Source: Fasciolopsis buskii
Lineage: Eukaryota > Platyhelminthes > Trematoda > Plagiorchiida > Fasciolidae
Length of the DNA stretch: 64,000 nucleotides
NCBI GenBank assembly: GCA_008360955.1
Contig: LUCM01002927.1
Span: 62,001-126,000, forward strand
Reading direction: 5' to 3'
Part shown: piece after piece, positions 42,201 through 48,419 of the stretch
How positions within the stretch are numbered: the stretch's first letter is position 1
Layout: each line of letters begins with the position of its first letter
Made by a program: the position numbers and the translations under genes
Notes under the pieces: model-generated
The model's database searches: none
The model's input: the letters and a program-made list of their open reading frames with translations, nothing else
What the model was told of the DNA's origin: nothing

Positions 42201-44572
42201 TCAGAATTTGTAAGTTTTATTCGGTCTAATTTTCGAAAACTGAATTTATTGAAAACCGGGATTATGGCACAACTCGTGGGCCGCCTTTTCGGCATCGTAC
42301 TGTTTGTTGCACACTAGTCGGAGTGTGTGTGTGTGTAACATTACTATGACACTCGCATGTCTACTGTCTGATTCTCGTAACTATAACGTGAATATTAAAG
42401 AAAAAGACTATGCCAAATCGTCCTATCTACCCCCACCTTTCCCGGGTTCGTACGGTCTAAGTGGACTGTCATATTGGGGAGCAGTTGCGAAGTCGGTTTA
42501 CAGTTATCTATGCGTTAGAGTCGCGGTTGTCTTTTTCTAACCATGAGAATTCAAAAAGCGACTGTATTTTTTGGGTTAAATTTTGGACAAAATGACACAG
42601 ACAGTAGAATCGCATGGGACTATTAAATCAGTCTGATTGTGGGTGCGAAAAAAAGTACCCGACGTTTTCGTCTGCACACGATGTACGCTGCCCCAAAATA
42701 TATTATTCCGAAGTTCATCCGCCTTTAACAAATTGGCTCACATGGTGTACGAGGGGCGGAGAGGGACTCGTGGAGCGTCAGGACCAGAGCGTGCCGCATT
42801 AAGCCCGAAAAAATGATAGGCTCCTGGACAATGGATCAAACTTTTCATGACTAGATTGACGAAAGAGGAACAGTTTTTTCTCCAATTACCAGTTGTCGCC
42901 ATGTGATGCAATTTTGATTAATTCACATGACTGGTGTCCGCTATTTGATGATTTCGGTATTTGGGTCCTAATTCATGAATAAAAAGTGCTGTTTTGAGAA
43001 GAACTTTTTAAACACCGTAATTTTTTTTGTGGGTCACTGTTTTCGCTCTTTACACAGCGCTGTCAGACCAGTTGATAATTCGTCGACGTTTCGGCAAACC
43101 GGTTTTAAAAGCGCGAGACCCAAATTTTATCTAGGGACAGTGACCATTCCGAAAGGATAAAGAGAGAACTGGACATCAATGAATTTTGTTCAGCTGCATG
43201 ATAAAGAATGATGCAAGAAGTTATCTTGGACTGGAAACGGTAATGTCGCCACGAAATCCAACTACTGACTTTGCTATGTCACTTTTGTCACGAACTGATG
43301 GGTAGTAAGTCGTTTGAAAAAGCCAAGATCGACACAGGGACTTCGTGCTAGTGACAAACTCTGGGAGCTCGTCAAACACAAAGATGTCTACCGCTGTGTG
43401 CCAACATTTTAAACACACATACACACACACACACCTTGCAGAACTAGGCCCATACATGGGTTCGAATGGAGCACAAGTCAACGGGATGTCGAAGGCAGGC
43501 TTTGAATGCAAGTTTGTTCACTTACACTTCGACGATTAGAGGCAAGTCCTTGTGATAAAAATCTGGGAGGGGTGAAGCTTCCGACACTGCCAACTGGACA
43601 GTAGCACGTAGGATGGTCATTGTTCGAACGAATTGGACAGCAAATGTGACCTTCAGTTGACCACCTCAACTAACATTTGTACTAGTGGTCATTGATGGGT
43701 TGTATTGGTTAGGCCATCAACCTGGTGGCGTTACAACTTGAAGGTCACGAGTTCACATCCTACCGGGACCGGTCAACTTCGTGAAGTGATAACTTTAAGT
43801 TTTCCGCGGTCTTTCTGTTGAAAACGATACACATCTTTGGTCCGCTAGCAAAGTATGTTGGAGAGGGAAGGGTAAAATATCCTCGACTGGCGTATTACAA
43901 ACGGAGCACACAGCTGATCGTGGTTGGAAGGACGATTCTCCAACAGCCTACCTCGGTGTTCAAAGATTCCGTGGTTTGTTAAATTTGTCTCTCGCAACCA
44001 GTCCGAGGTAAGAATGCAGTAGGAGGGATAAACGTGATCGCGTAAACATGACTTCAAAATCTGAAGTGACATGAAGCCGTCATGTGTCCGGCTTGATCAC
44101 GAATTCTGGGGTAACAAATTACCGTTGTCAATGTGTCGTTACCAAACATCATTTGACATTCAACCAATATCTAGTGTCAACTACTAGGTCCCACAGCATG
44201 CAAGAAAACAGAAAGCAAAGTTTTGCTGTCGCGAGTAGCACAACTGATCTAATAAGGTGTCACCGCCACCCTAGTGGGGTATAAGTGTGACCGTCACCCA
44301 ATCCCATGCATCAATATATTCTGTTCTCTTTTCTATGATTGGTTTAGCTTGCAGTTGTGGTACTCTTAGGTACTTTGCAAGTTTGATCTTCCATGCATTC
44401 TGGTGACGAAACTAATAAGATTACGAGGATATTTCGATGCGAGGTGCAAACTTATGAGCATGTCTGACCAGAAAATTACTTGGCGCGCATACCTGGTGAG
44501 CAACAAAAATAGCAAAATCAGTCTTGGGCTTCCAGGGGTGGGAGAAAGGTAGACTCAATGATCCATATGCAA

Positions 44573-44609
<37 letters not shown>

Positions 44610-47600
44610 TCAACAAGTGCTACCATTTCGTTGAAAGTAATCGTCTAGTATTCATTCACATTAGCTCTTAAAATTCACTAGCTTCATCCCCCCGGATGGG
44701 GGAACCTTCCGTGTTTCGCACTGCATCTGTGAGTGAGGGTGTTGCACACCGCTCCTCCTTCAATCGAATGCATCCGACGTTCAGTCTTTACTTCATCCGA
44801 TGTACAACTTCTACAAAAGTGAAAAATCTTCGACTTTTACTAGATTCGAAACTAATTATGAACGCATTCCACATACCTACGCAACGGGGTTACGCTTGAC
44901 CAGTGTTCGAACGTTTCCCTTACAGATCCGTAATCGCTAGGACATGTCAGCCAGCATGTTGTTCTAGCAATGACATTTCAAAACTTTTTCTGTAGTGAAT
45001 CCCGTATGCTAACGTTCTAGGGTGACCGAGTAACGACCGGTCCGTAACGGACGTGTTTGACCACCCATTAGCGTGAACCCAAAGCTCGGCTAGCAGAATG
45101 CATGTGGGACAATTGCGTGAATTCGAGCCCCTCCCTCCTAAGATGGGGAATTTTCAAGTATGACAAACCAGCTAAATGGGTAACCTTTTCTCTTACTTTC
45201 TGCATGGAATTTGCTTTGGGGTCTTGGTCCGTTGGCGGCATTCTGAGTGACGTTCATTTGCGATTTGAGTTGAATTCGGCTTTTTGCTTGTTTTATTTGT
45301 ATTATTAAACAGCTTTGAGTGGATAGTGCACGTTTCTTAGTTTCAAGGCTGAAAGTTTTCGGTTCACAGCCAAAATGGTCGACCGTCTTTGTGCCAAAAC
45401 ATTAGGTCTTGGATATGTTTGAGCTTCAACTACCTAGTCGTCCCTAGTGAGACCGAGAACAAACTGATAAATATGGAAAAGCATTCATTCCCGACGTGGG
45501 TACGTCACCCTGGGGGCAAGATATACACGAACATGGCTTTTTGTTTGGAACCAAACATAAAAAGTAGGTTCGTTAGTAGATGAAACTGTTCATCTACCAG
45601 TGGATACGCACAAAGTACGGATGATCGCATAGATAAAGCAAAACTATCGGTTCGGTCAATTGACACTTTCCAGGGTTTTTTAATTATGTGTCCCAGTGAG
45701 AAAAGAATGAACTTTCCCAGGGCGAAACCACTACCACAGGCAAAAGGACCATATGAGCAACGTGATCTCACCAAATTTATGTAGACCGGCGATTTTCTAA
45801 CTTCCTTCTTAAAATTGTAGCAAAATCTGAGGCCAATCTCAATTTTTTGAAGCAGACTAGAGGAGCTAATAGATCACAATTGATTATTTTAACTGCATGC
45901 CCGAAACTTGTACTCCCTTATGTGGCAAATGTTTATCGTGCTGAGTTTTGCACGCCCGTTGGCGTTAGTGTTAATTCAACAAACATTTATTATGTTCATT
46001 GTCCACTTCCTTGCGTAATAAAGAGTCAAAAATTAATTATTTATTTAGTATTTTTTCAGTCTAAGGTTGAGCGAATGATGTGGACTTGTGAGTGATGGGC
46101 GCAACCCGAGGAGCAATCGGTTAGGCAAAGTTACGCCAACTCAACACCCTACTCGCAAGTAGTTGTGATTTAAATTTGTACACTATAAATCTCACAAAAC
46201 AATATTCATGCGGAATCGCGAATTTTGATCGATAAAACCTATTTGAAATTGTGCTTCTTTTCTTTTTATTAATTCATCGGAAAATACCAAAAGGAATTTT
46301 AGCAAGTTAAAGCAGTCAGATTTGTCCGACAAATTCAAGCGCATCGATCAATACTTCAAGTAAGAAAGAAGCATAGAATAGTCGACTGGTAAGCATAATC
46401 CGATGAGAACAAGTCAAATTCGATGAACCGATCTACGCGAGTGGACAAGCCACGTCCAATAAACCGATCTGCGGTCTACATTTGGATGCACACCGGGGCC
46501 TGAAGTTCGTCAGGTCGCATGGCCCGGACGTATTTCATCAGCCAATCTTGCAATTGGTGGAGACTACCCTCCATCCGGTTGCTATCCTTGTTGCTAATAC
46601 TCTTCTGTACCGAGTCCGGCTTCAACGTTTCTTGAATTTGCTAACTGACCCGTTTGCTCACATTTTGTGACAGCAGTATTGAACTTAATCGGGGAATTAC
46701 CACTCGTGAACTTCAGTAGTCCCGTGCTCGACCCAGATAGGACACTTTGTGGTCGTGCACACGACTGCGATTTGGCGCAGGGAAGTCTGTTTTACCTCGA
46801 TACCTGCTATCATTCCAGCATCAAAATTGCCGATAATTTCCGCATAAAACTAAAACATTTGAACAGTCCGAATTTTGTATTTTCTTAATATAGTGAGGGT
46901 GAAGGAATGCATCTCAAGGTTTGTCCGAGGCGTCATCCCCCAATCCGTGGAATATTTGAGACATTCTAATAAGCTCGAATTAGACGTGAGAGTCGAGTAT
47001 CCAATGTTCCGGTGCCTCAGATTAAAATAAAACAGCTTCCAAAATTGGATACTCCAGTATACTCGGACAGGTAGATTCATTTCTAAACATTCACGGTAAT
47101 CCACTTCCCAAATCCTTTCTGCACACGGAAAATGCAAAATTACCCGATCCAACTCAGTGGATTTCGCTCGGAAACGCGTCCGAATCATTCGATGCACCAA
47201 AATATTCCATATTTGGAAAGCAATCTACTTGTAACTCAAATTTCGCACGAATCTTTCGGAACTACTTGTAACGTTGCCGGCAAATTTCAACGCATTTTGT
47301 CAATATATACATGTCAAAAATTGACTTAGAGATAACCGTACGGGGGCTGAATCACTGAATCACTCAGGTGGTAGCAAAAACAATGCAGCAACTCACCGAC
47401 TAAACTGTGCACGAGACTGTGAAAGTTTGCATGAAAAATTGTTGCGTGAGTGGAAATCCACACCCAAACGGTGCCATTCACTTTGTACACATGACAATGA
47501 ATCCGATCGTTGACAGAACCACAAACTTCGAATGTGTTCTCCATCAGTTGAGCAACCCAACGGATTGCTGCATTGCATCTTTCCTGGTTGATTTCCCACG

Positions 47601-47984
47601 TGGGCATCGTCACGACCCCGTCCACAGGCCATTCTAACAGGGGGAGCATAAGTGATTGATTTTCTGTCATATGGACCAAAAATAGCCGATACCTGGGAGA
47701 GCCAGAGAGAAAGAAGCATGTGGTTATGTCCATTTCATCAAATTTTGGCAAACTTACCCACTTGCCACAATCACTTTGTCCTGTTCATGCCAAACCACAC
47801 AATAATCCGGTGTTTGATTGTGCTGAAATTCCGCGGTGCGAATCGAATGAACACAGTTTAATAGAATCCAAAATGTGGACAACAGAATCAAGCCGAGAGG
47901 GAATGGAAACAGCGTGACGTTACGCGTATTAAGGTCCGTTTTACGGCCAAAAGGGCCAATATGTACGGGACAGAAACACCGCAT
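1..47984 (-). CDS. Semaphorin gene (5' and sema-domain exons; incomplete, runs off left edge)
   Basis: This is the envelope of a minus-strand gene assembled from the exons listed separately. Semaphorins are secreted or membrane guidance ligands of plexins, with an N-terminal seven-bladed sema propeller. Visible in order are a hydrophobic signal segment, a blade 1 region with YRLFL, NQERCNAAIRWV and EVCGS, a DPQLFSR...LQTEEA segment, YTRIARVC...SYFKARLVC, and VIYGLFS...ALCLYRLADIDTV. These match the family signatures (RLFRL, C-NYI-VL, CGT, DP-I-R...LRTE, SRVARVC...FLKARL-C, VYG-FS...SALC-Y-L-DID). Phases agree at the junctions 47692, 13621, 11770, 10369, 3722 and 1579. Not seen are the usual WL-P-FV...YFFF segment between 10.28 and 6.99 kb, the propeller end, the PSI domain and any Ig or transmembrane part. 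A plexin is less likely because the RIARVC and KARLVC motifs fit semaphorins better. The family is fairly certain; the exact exon set is not. Confidence 0.7.
22..203 (-). CDS. Possible next semaphorin exon at the left edge
   Basis: The acceptor is a C-rich tract (TTTCCCCTCTCCCCTAG). The frame reads SMHLKGGNNVIPIDLPRSLI ... RIMRMFVSQTSARIGCSIF. Donor candidates are GTAAGC at 126-121 and GTAAGC at 21-16. To follow the phase-0 end of the 1250 exon, either the acceptor at 188 is used (start GGT GGT AAC) or a small exon lies between. 'VIPIDLPRSLISTVLES' could be the sema segment before 'LP---L-F---HPLM', but the match is weak. Confidence 0.35.
736..869. repeat. Compound trinucleotide microsatellite (ACT)n(AGT)n(TTG)n
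   Basis: About 19 ACT units (762-818) are followed by about 10 AGT units (819-848) and about 7 TTG units (849-869), preceded by imperfect AGT/AAT units. ACT and AGT are reverse complements, so the tract is self-complementary. Long Ser/Thr/Leu/Val homopolymer frames here are artefacts of the repeat. Confidence 0.95.
1250..1579 (-). CDS. Semaphorin exon: VIYGLFS...ALCLYRLADID
   Basis: This is a 330-nt exon, phase 0 at both ends, with acceptor ATTACCGACTATCAG and donor GTGAGT. It reads SEPVIYGLFSFVDPESVDRM, then FGPLALCLYRLADIDTVIRS, followed by a hydrophilic stretch to HSDHLESITD. 'VIYGLFS' and 'ALCLYRLADIDTV' match the sema motif 'VVYG-FT------SAVC-Y-L--I--VF', including the conserved cysteine. 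The spacing between the two motifs is longer than in typical semaphorins. The region is visibly more GC-rich than its flanks, as expected for coding sequence here. Confidence 0.75.
3548..3722 (-). CDS. Probable semaphorin exon (175 nt)
   Basis: The acceptor CCCTTTTTCATAG and donor GTAAGA flank a frame reading QRSLTRSNIQPEIGCAF ... NDTGIFVLAMPPGPERGN ... KNMDVSGF. It begins with one base that completes the serine of the 6828 exon and ends in phase 0, as the 1579 exon requires. It would sit where semaphorins have the short 'F--L--V-------' strand before VYG-FS, so it would be a lineage-specific insertion. An antisense frame is also open here (plus strand 3528-3720), but its splice borders are poorer. 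Belonging to the gene is inferred from phase. Confidence 0.45.
4285..4380. repeat. (CATA)n-type imperfect microsatellite
   Basis: Interrupted CATA units (CATACATACAATCATACATA and similar). Confidence 0.9.
4900..5225 (-). mobile_element. SINE family C, copy 1 (tRNA-like)
   Basis: The minus strand has GGTGGTCGAGTGAATCAGG (A box), GCATCTGTCATTCG, then GGAGGTTCGAGTCCCAGATC (B box). An unrelated body runs to lower coordinates. The homologous head is at 12.1-12.2 kb. Confidence 0.6.
6828..6985 (-). CDS. Semaphorin exon: RIARVC...FKARLVC core
   Basis: The acceptor is TTCTAACTTTTCAG and the donor GTGAGT. The 158-nt exon begins VIYTRIARVCTGDPGLRS and continues LLFTSYFKARLVCRIRPTD. This is the most diagnostic sema stretch: semaphorins read '-YSRVARVCK-D-GG---L---WTSFLKARL-CS-P'. 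Both cysteines and the KARL core are kept. The middle is divergent (SPKDGR for the usual GG-L---W). It starts in phase 0 and ends two bases into a serine codon, which the next exon completes. Confidence 0.75.
8173..8192. repeat. (CA)n microsatellite
   Basis: A run of CA dinucleotides. Confidence 0.9.
10279..10369 (-). CDS. Semaphorin exon: DP...R...TE segment of the sema domain
   Basis: This 91-nt exon lies between an AATAATTAG acceptor and a strong GTGAGT donor. It reads DGLDPQLFSRAKYVPG ... LPLALQTEEA. The DP-x-x-x-SR followed about 18 residues later by LQTEEA corresponds to the 'G-(D/E)P-I-R-------LRTE' segment found mid-propeller in semaphorins. It starts with the last base of a codon, fitting the phase-2 end of the exon at 11559, and ends in phase 0. 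The next family segment (WL-P-FV and YFFF-E) should lie between here and 6985, in an exon I could not locate convincingly. Confidence 0.6.
11559..11770 (-). CDS. Probable semaphorin exon (212 nt)
   Basis: The acceptor is CACACAGCTAG and the donor GTGAGC follows GCA TAC AA. The open frame reads ITFDVRCVFIKIRPALVAAN, continues with a basic stretch (TTDRRKRLKSFYAI) and ends ESVCPPMETAY. It starts in phase 0, and its last two bases plus the first base of the 10.3 kb exon make a lysine codon, giving METAYKDGLDPQLFSR. This join resembles the family's 'LY--T--DF---DP-I-R' segment. The basic insert is longer than in vertebrate semaphorins. Border and phase evidence is good; the residue match is moderate. 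Confidence 0.5.
12100..12210 (-). mobile_element. SINE family C, copy 2 (diverged head)
   Basis: On the minus strand, ATGATCAAGTGGATCAGACA, then TCTATCACTC, and TTGTTCGATTCCAAGATCTG align with the head of the 5.2 kb copy in the same order and spacing. Confidence 0.5.
13536..13621 (-). CDS. Probable semaphorin exon (86 nt)
   Basis: The acceptor GTTGCGTTTTGTAG precedes two bases that complete a codon from a phase-1 exon. The sequence reads DNVFRIRLDEQNFSGSTSSV ... LIVAYQ and ends in frame at the donor GTGAGC. Its borders fit both the phase-1 exon at 47397 and the phase-0 exon at 11770. The peptide resembles a sema beta-strand pair (N-V-Y-L-L---NL), but it is short and the match is weak. Support comes mainly from splice signals and phase. 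The alternative is that it is a chance island and the 20.3 kb island is used instead. Confidence 0.4.
14503..14803. repeat. Imperfect inverted repeat pair with Penelope-like motif
   Basis: The left arm 14503-14574 (ATTGTGAATGATATAACGTT ... GCGCCAACGTTTCGACTACC) and right arm 14727-14803 are reverse complements with few mismatches and one small indel. The left unit is also bounded by a perfect 15-bp repeat (ATTGTGAATGATATA at 14503 and its complement near 14610-14624). The minus strand carries GTCGAAACGTTGGC next to a GACT/AGTC stem, resembling the hammerhead region of Penelope-like element terminal repeats. Confidence 0.55.
15425..15612 (-). mobile_element. SINE family A, copy 1 (tRNA-derived)
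   Basis: The minus strand carries a tRNA-like head with CGCGGGTTCGAGTCCTTCC (B box). It is followed by the family body ('...GGCCGCGGCCCCCTTC', then 'TGATGCACATTGTTATTTCA') and an A-rich tail of TAAAAGATAAAAGATAAA type. The tail and body match the copies at 33.0, 34.9 and 41.3 kb. Confidence 0.75.
17396..17800 (+). mobile_element. LINE fragment, CR1/Jockey-like AP endonuclease (decayed)
   Basis: The frame reads ENVRSVAHTLQSLIHVHTCA, then ICTQESWLDPDIADSLVSID and FGLYQQDSFR, then a stop. This matches the start of the LINE endonuclease (N-RS---K---L...I---E(T/S)WL...I-D). After a frame change at about 17610 it continues VATYLNS, a stop, then NFEVISIYSI, TECLVTQFHPR and TITSLYI, again in family order. 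The reading frame is broken by a shift and stops. No reverse transcriptase is visible downstream. Confidence 0.7.
19942..20065 (+). other. Exon-like island (plus strand)
   Basis: The acceptor TTTATCTTCTAG is followed by a 124-nt open frame reading ALELLDFTGYFVPILHTIPK, then ENKMPRTRTGMRMLSS, ending at the donor GTGAGC. The frame also continues open past the donor. No protein family was recognised and no phase-compatible neighbour was found. Confidence 0.18.
20283..20584 (-). CDS. Candidate exon, possibly of the semaphorin gene (unassigned 100-codon open frame)
   Basis: The acceptor tract TTTGCTTTTCTTTCTG...CTAG leads to AT GGT TAC; the donor GTAGGT follows ...ACC GCA GAG. The frame is open for 100 codons (DGYSLLAYSPLKGGKS ... 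WTQQTAE). It starts with two bases of a codon, which fits the phase-1 end of the semaphorin exon at 47397. It ends in phase 0, which fits the start of the exon at 11770 but not the exon at 13621. It would therefore have to replace the 13.6 kb exon, or not belong to this gene. I recognise no sema signature beyond a weak 'AYSP'. Treat it as an open, well-bordered island of unknown function. Confidence 0.35.
24356..24555 (+). other. Exon-like island (plus strand), cysteine-containing
   Basis: The acceptor is GATCCCACTCAG and the donor GTGAGC. The 200-nt frame reads ISFIWSACESYRVNTVCLCN and continues to a second cysteine (VRCVNYYFIQ) and SLGRTGAASIPSATPLL. A second plus-strand frame is also open across its 3' half. 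The function is unknown and it may be chance. Confidence 0.18.
26370..26420. repeat. GA/GTGA-rich simple repeat
   Basis: Purine-rich stretch with GAGA and GAGTGAGTGGATGAGTGGGT units. Confidence 0.8.
30236..30262. repeat. (CA)n short microsatellite
   Basis: ACACACACACATACAGACAC. Confidence 0.85.
32975..33178 (-). mobile_element. SINE family A, copy 2
   Basis: On the minus strand, GGCCGGTGGTGGCCAAACGG, then ATAAGGTCGTGG (A box region), then CGCGGGTTCGAATCCTTCC (perfect B box). Next comes CACCACCGGTCGACTTC, which pairs with the 5' end like an acceptor stem. The tail points toward lower coordinates. A second, diverged tRNA-like fragment lies next to it at about 33190-33285. Confidence 0.8.
34871..35055 (+). 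mobile_element. SINE family A, copy 3
   Basis: Plus-strand copy: GAGTGGCCAAGCGTGTAAGG, then CGCGGGTTCGAATCCCCC, then GTCGACTTCCCCACTTGACA, GCTGGCCGCGGCCCCCTTCC, and a tail of TAATAAAAGAAATGAAAAAA type. Confidence 0.8.
35556..35582. repeat. (TA)n microsatellite
   Basis: TATATACATATATATATATA. Confidence 0.9.
38161..38535 (-). other. Exon-like open island inside the large semaphorin intron
   Basis: The acceptor ATGTTTTTTATTCCAAACAG has a good pyrimidine tract. The frame is open for 124 codons (FIITDGFFTMKSKTGKLLHA ... KADKLLILIIHGEANLDM ... FVNCPFLLRVYQFVNDLF). The donor candidate GTGAAG is moderate. Its phase does not join the exon at 47397. The text has the feel of a VPS13-type lipid-transfer protein repeat, but I cannot support that. 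It could be an exon of a nested gene, or chance. Confidence 0.25.
38640..38840. repeat. Possible dispersed repeat fragment, unclassified
   Basis: The stretch has CTGGCAGAGGAGTTCCCAC, GGTGCAAGGCACTCACCATC and GGGTTGACTGGTCTAGGGAA. Its composition and style are those of a repeat body, but no second copy is in the window. Confidence 0.25.
39197..39236. repeat. (TA)n microsatellite
   Basis: About 18 uninterrupted TA units. Confidence 0.95.
39946..40004. repeat. (CA)n compound microsatellite
   Basis: CA runs interrupted by CTCACATG and AGG. Confidence 0.9.
41309..41483 (+). mobile_element. SINE family A, copy 4
   Basis: Plus-strand copy: GGCCGGCGATGGCCAAAAGG, then CGCGGATTCGAATCCTCCC, GGTCAACTTCCCCACTTGGC, CTGCCCCCTTCCTGAAAA, and a tail TTAATAAAGGAAGTAAAAGA. 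The 5' and 3' ends of the head are complementary (CCGGCGATGG / CCACCGCCGG). Confidence 0.8.
41910..41951 (-). repeat. Decayed hammerhead-like fragment (Penelope-type)
   Basis: The minus strand reads CTCTGACAGAGGTCACC, a short loop, then GTGGTCGAGACGTCGGC. The order CTGA-n-GA, hairpin, GAAACGTCG is the known Penelope-type arrangement, but here both core boxes are mutated. Confidence 0.35.
43411..43434. repeat. (CA)n microsatellite
   Basis: ACACATACACACACACACAC. Confidence 0.9.
43690..43830 (+). mobile_element. Diverged SINE family A remnant
   Basis: It keeps TTGGTTAGGCCATCAACC, then ACTTGAAGGTCACGAGTTCA, and CGGGACCGGTCAACTTCG in family order. The B box and body are degraded. Confidence 0.5.
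44575..44607. repeat. (TA)n microsatellite
   Basis: About 16 TA units. Confidence 0.95.
45853..46087 (+). other. Two exon-like islands split by a 45-nt intron (plus strand)
   Basis: Segment 45853-46014 reads QTRGANRSQLIILTACP ... RAEFCTPVGVSV ... YYVHCPLPC and ends in phase 0 at GTAATA. A 45-nt AT-rich intron ends TAGTATTTTTTCAG. A 28-nt segment 46060-46087 (SKVERMMWT) follows, with the donor GTGAGT. Phases agree, and very short introns are known in flatworms. The location is inside the large semaphorin intron on the opposite strand. The cysteine spacing suggests an extracellular protein, but no domain could be assigned. Confidence 0.25.
47397..47692 (-). CDS. Semaphorin coding exon 2: sema blade 1
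   Basis: The acceptor is CTCTGGCTCTCCCAG and the donor is GTGAGT; 296 nt are open in the chosen frame. The first base completes the Gly codon of exon 1, giving SGYRLFLVHM, the equivalent of 'GARNRLFLLDL' in sema domains. NQERCNAAIRWVAQLMENTF then matches the conserved C-x-NYI-VL...N-L stretch. EVCGSVNDRIHCHVY matches the 'VCGT-A--P-C' motif with its conserved cysteines. The exon ends in phase 1. The last ~25 codons (VWVWISTHATIFHANF) have no clear sema equivalent, so the real donor could be slightly upstream. Two other frames, one on each strand, are also open here, but neither shows sema motifs. Confidence 0.7.
47758..47984 (-). CDS. Semaphorin coding exon 1: signal peptide and start of sema domain
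   Basis: The frame opens with an ATG at 47984-47982. After about 27 polar residues comes a hydrophobic run (FPLGLILLSTFWILLNCVHS) that looks like a signal peptide core, then EFQHNQTPDYCVVWHEQDKV and VIVASG, the position where semaphorins have the 'LYVGA' strand. The exon ends with two bases of a glycine codon before the donor GTAAGT (47757-47752). The following intron is only 65 nt. The n-region before the hydrophobic core is long for a signal peptide, so the true start might lie in an unseen upstream exon spliced into this frame. No TATA-like promoter was identified. Confidence 0.65.
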
Positions 47985-48059
47985 TCAGTCGACAATTTTG
48001 CATTGTCTCAGACGTGAATCACCAAGCCAGCGGAACACACTGTGAACCAGATGTGTTTT

Positions 48060-48401
48060 TCACAATCCCAAATCATGCAGTTTGTAAATCTCGTTATCAA
48101 TCACCATCAAGGTGATCAGAATTTCGTGGGAATAAATGATTCCGTCCGTGGCTGAAATCGGTTGGCAACCAAAACAGCAATTTGACCGGATGTACGCGTG
48201 TACATGTGAGTCCTGTTTGAACTGTGCCAATCGGTTGCACGACTTCATCCGGGGCCAGCTGATTGGACAATACGGATGAGCACACGGATGCCTCGATGCA
48301 TGTTGCGTAGGTGCGAGATTGTCGGGGGCGAAATGTCCCACGAACCCGGTGCTAAACACTCGTCTGACGTGCACACGAGACCAAGGAGATTGGTTGATGT
48401 G
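48060..48401 (-). other. Exon-like open island upstream of the semaphorin start
   Basis: The acceptor CCTCCCTCCCTCCAAAG is followed by a frame open for about 113 codons to a TGA at 48060. It is rich in Cys, His and Pro (HPCAHPYCPISWPRM, RSNCCFGCQP). It lies just 5' of the semaphorin first coding exon on the same strand. It could be an upstream coding or 5' untranslated exon (a possible weak donor is GTGATT near 48105), or an unrelated open stretch. No domain was recognised. Confidence 0.3.
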
Positions 48402-48419
48402 CTTTGGAGGGAGGGAGGG

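Larger units (their letters stand above)
35060..47396. other. Large semaphorin intron, 5' part
   Basis: It contains the listed islands at 38.2-38.5 and 45.9-46.1 kb, SINE A copy 4, a decayed SINE at 43.7 kb and several microsatellites. Plus-strand open islands at 46.48-46.67 and 46.68-46.89 kb (DAHRGLKFVRSHGPDVFHQP; LDPDRTLCGRAHDCDLAQGS) are similar in quality to the 45.9 kb one but lack clean borders. Confidence 0.4.

Noticed and set aside
43078..43112. Minus strand GCCGAAACGTCGACG resembling a hammerhead 3' half
   Set aside because: The first core box is not recognisable.
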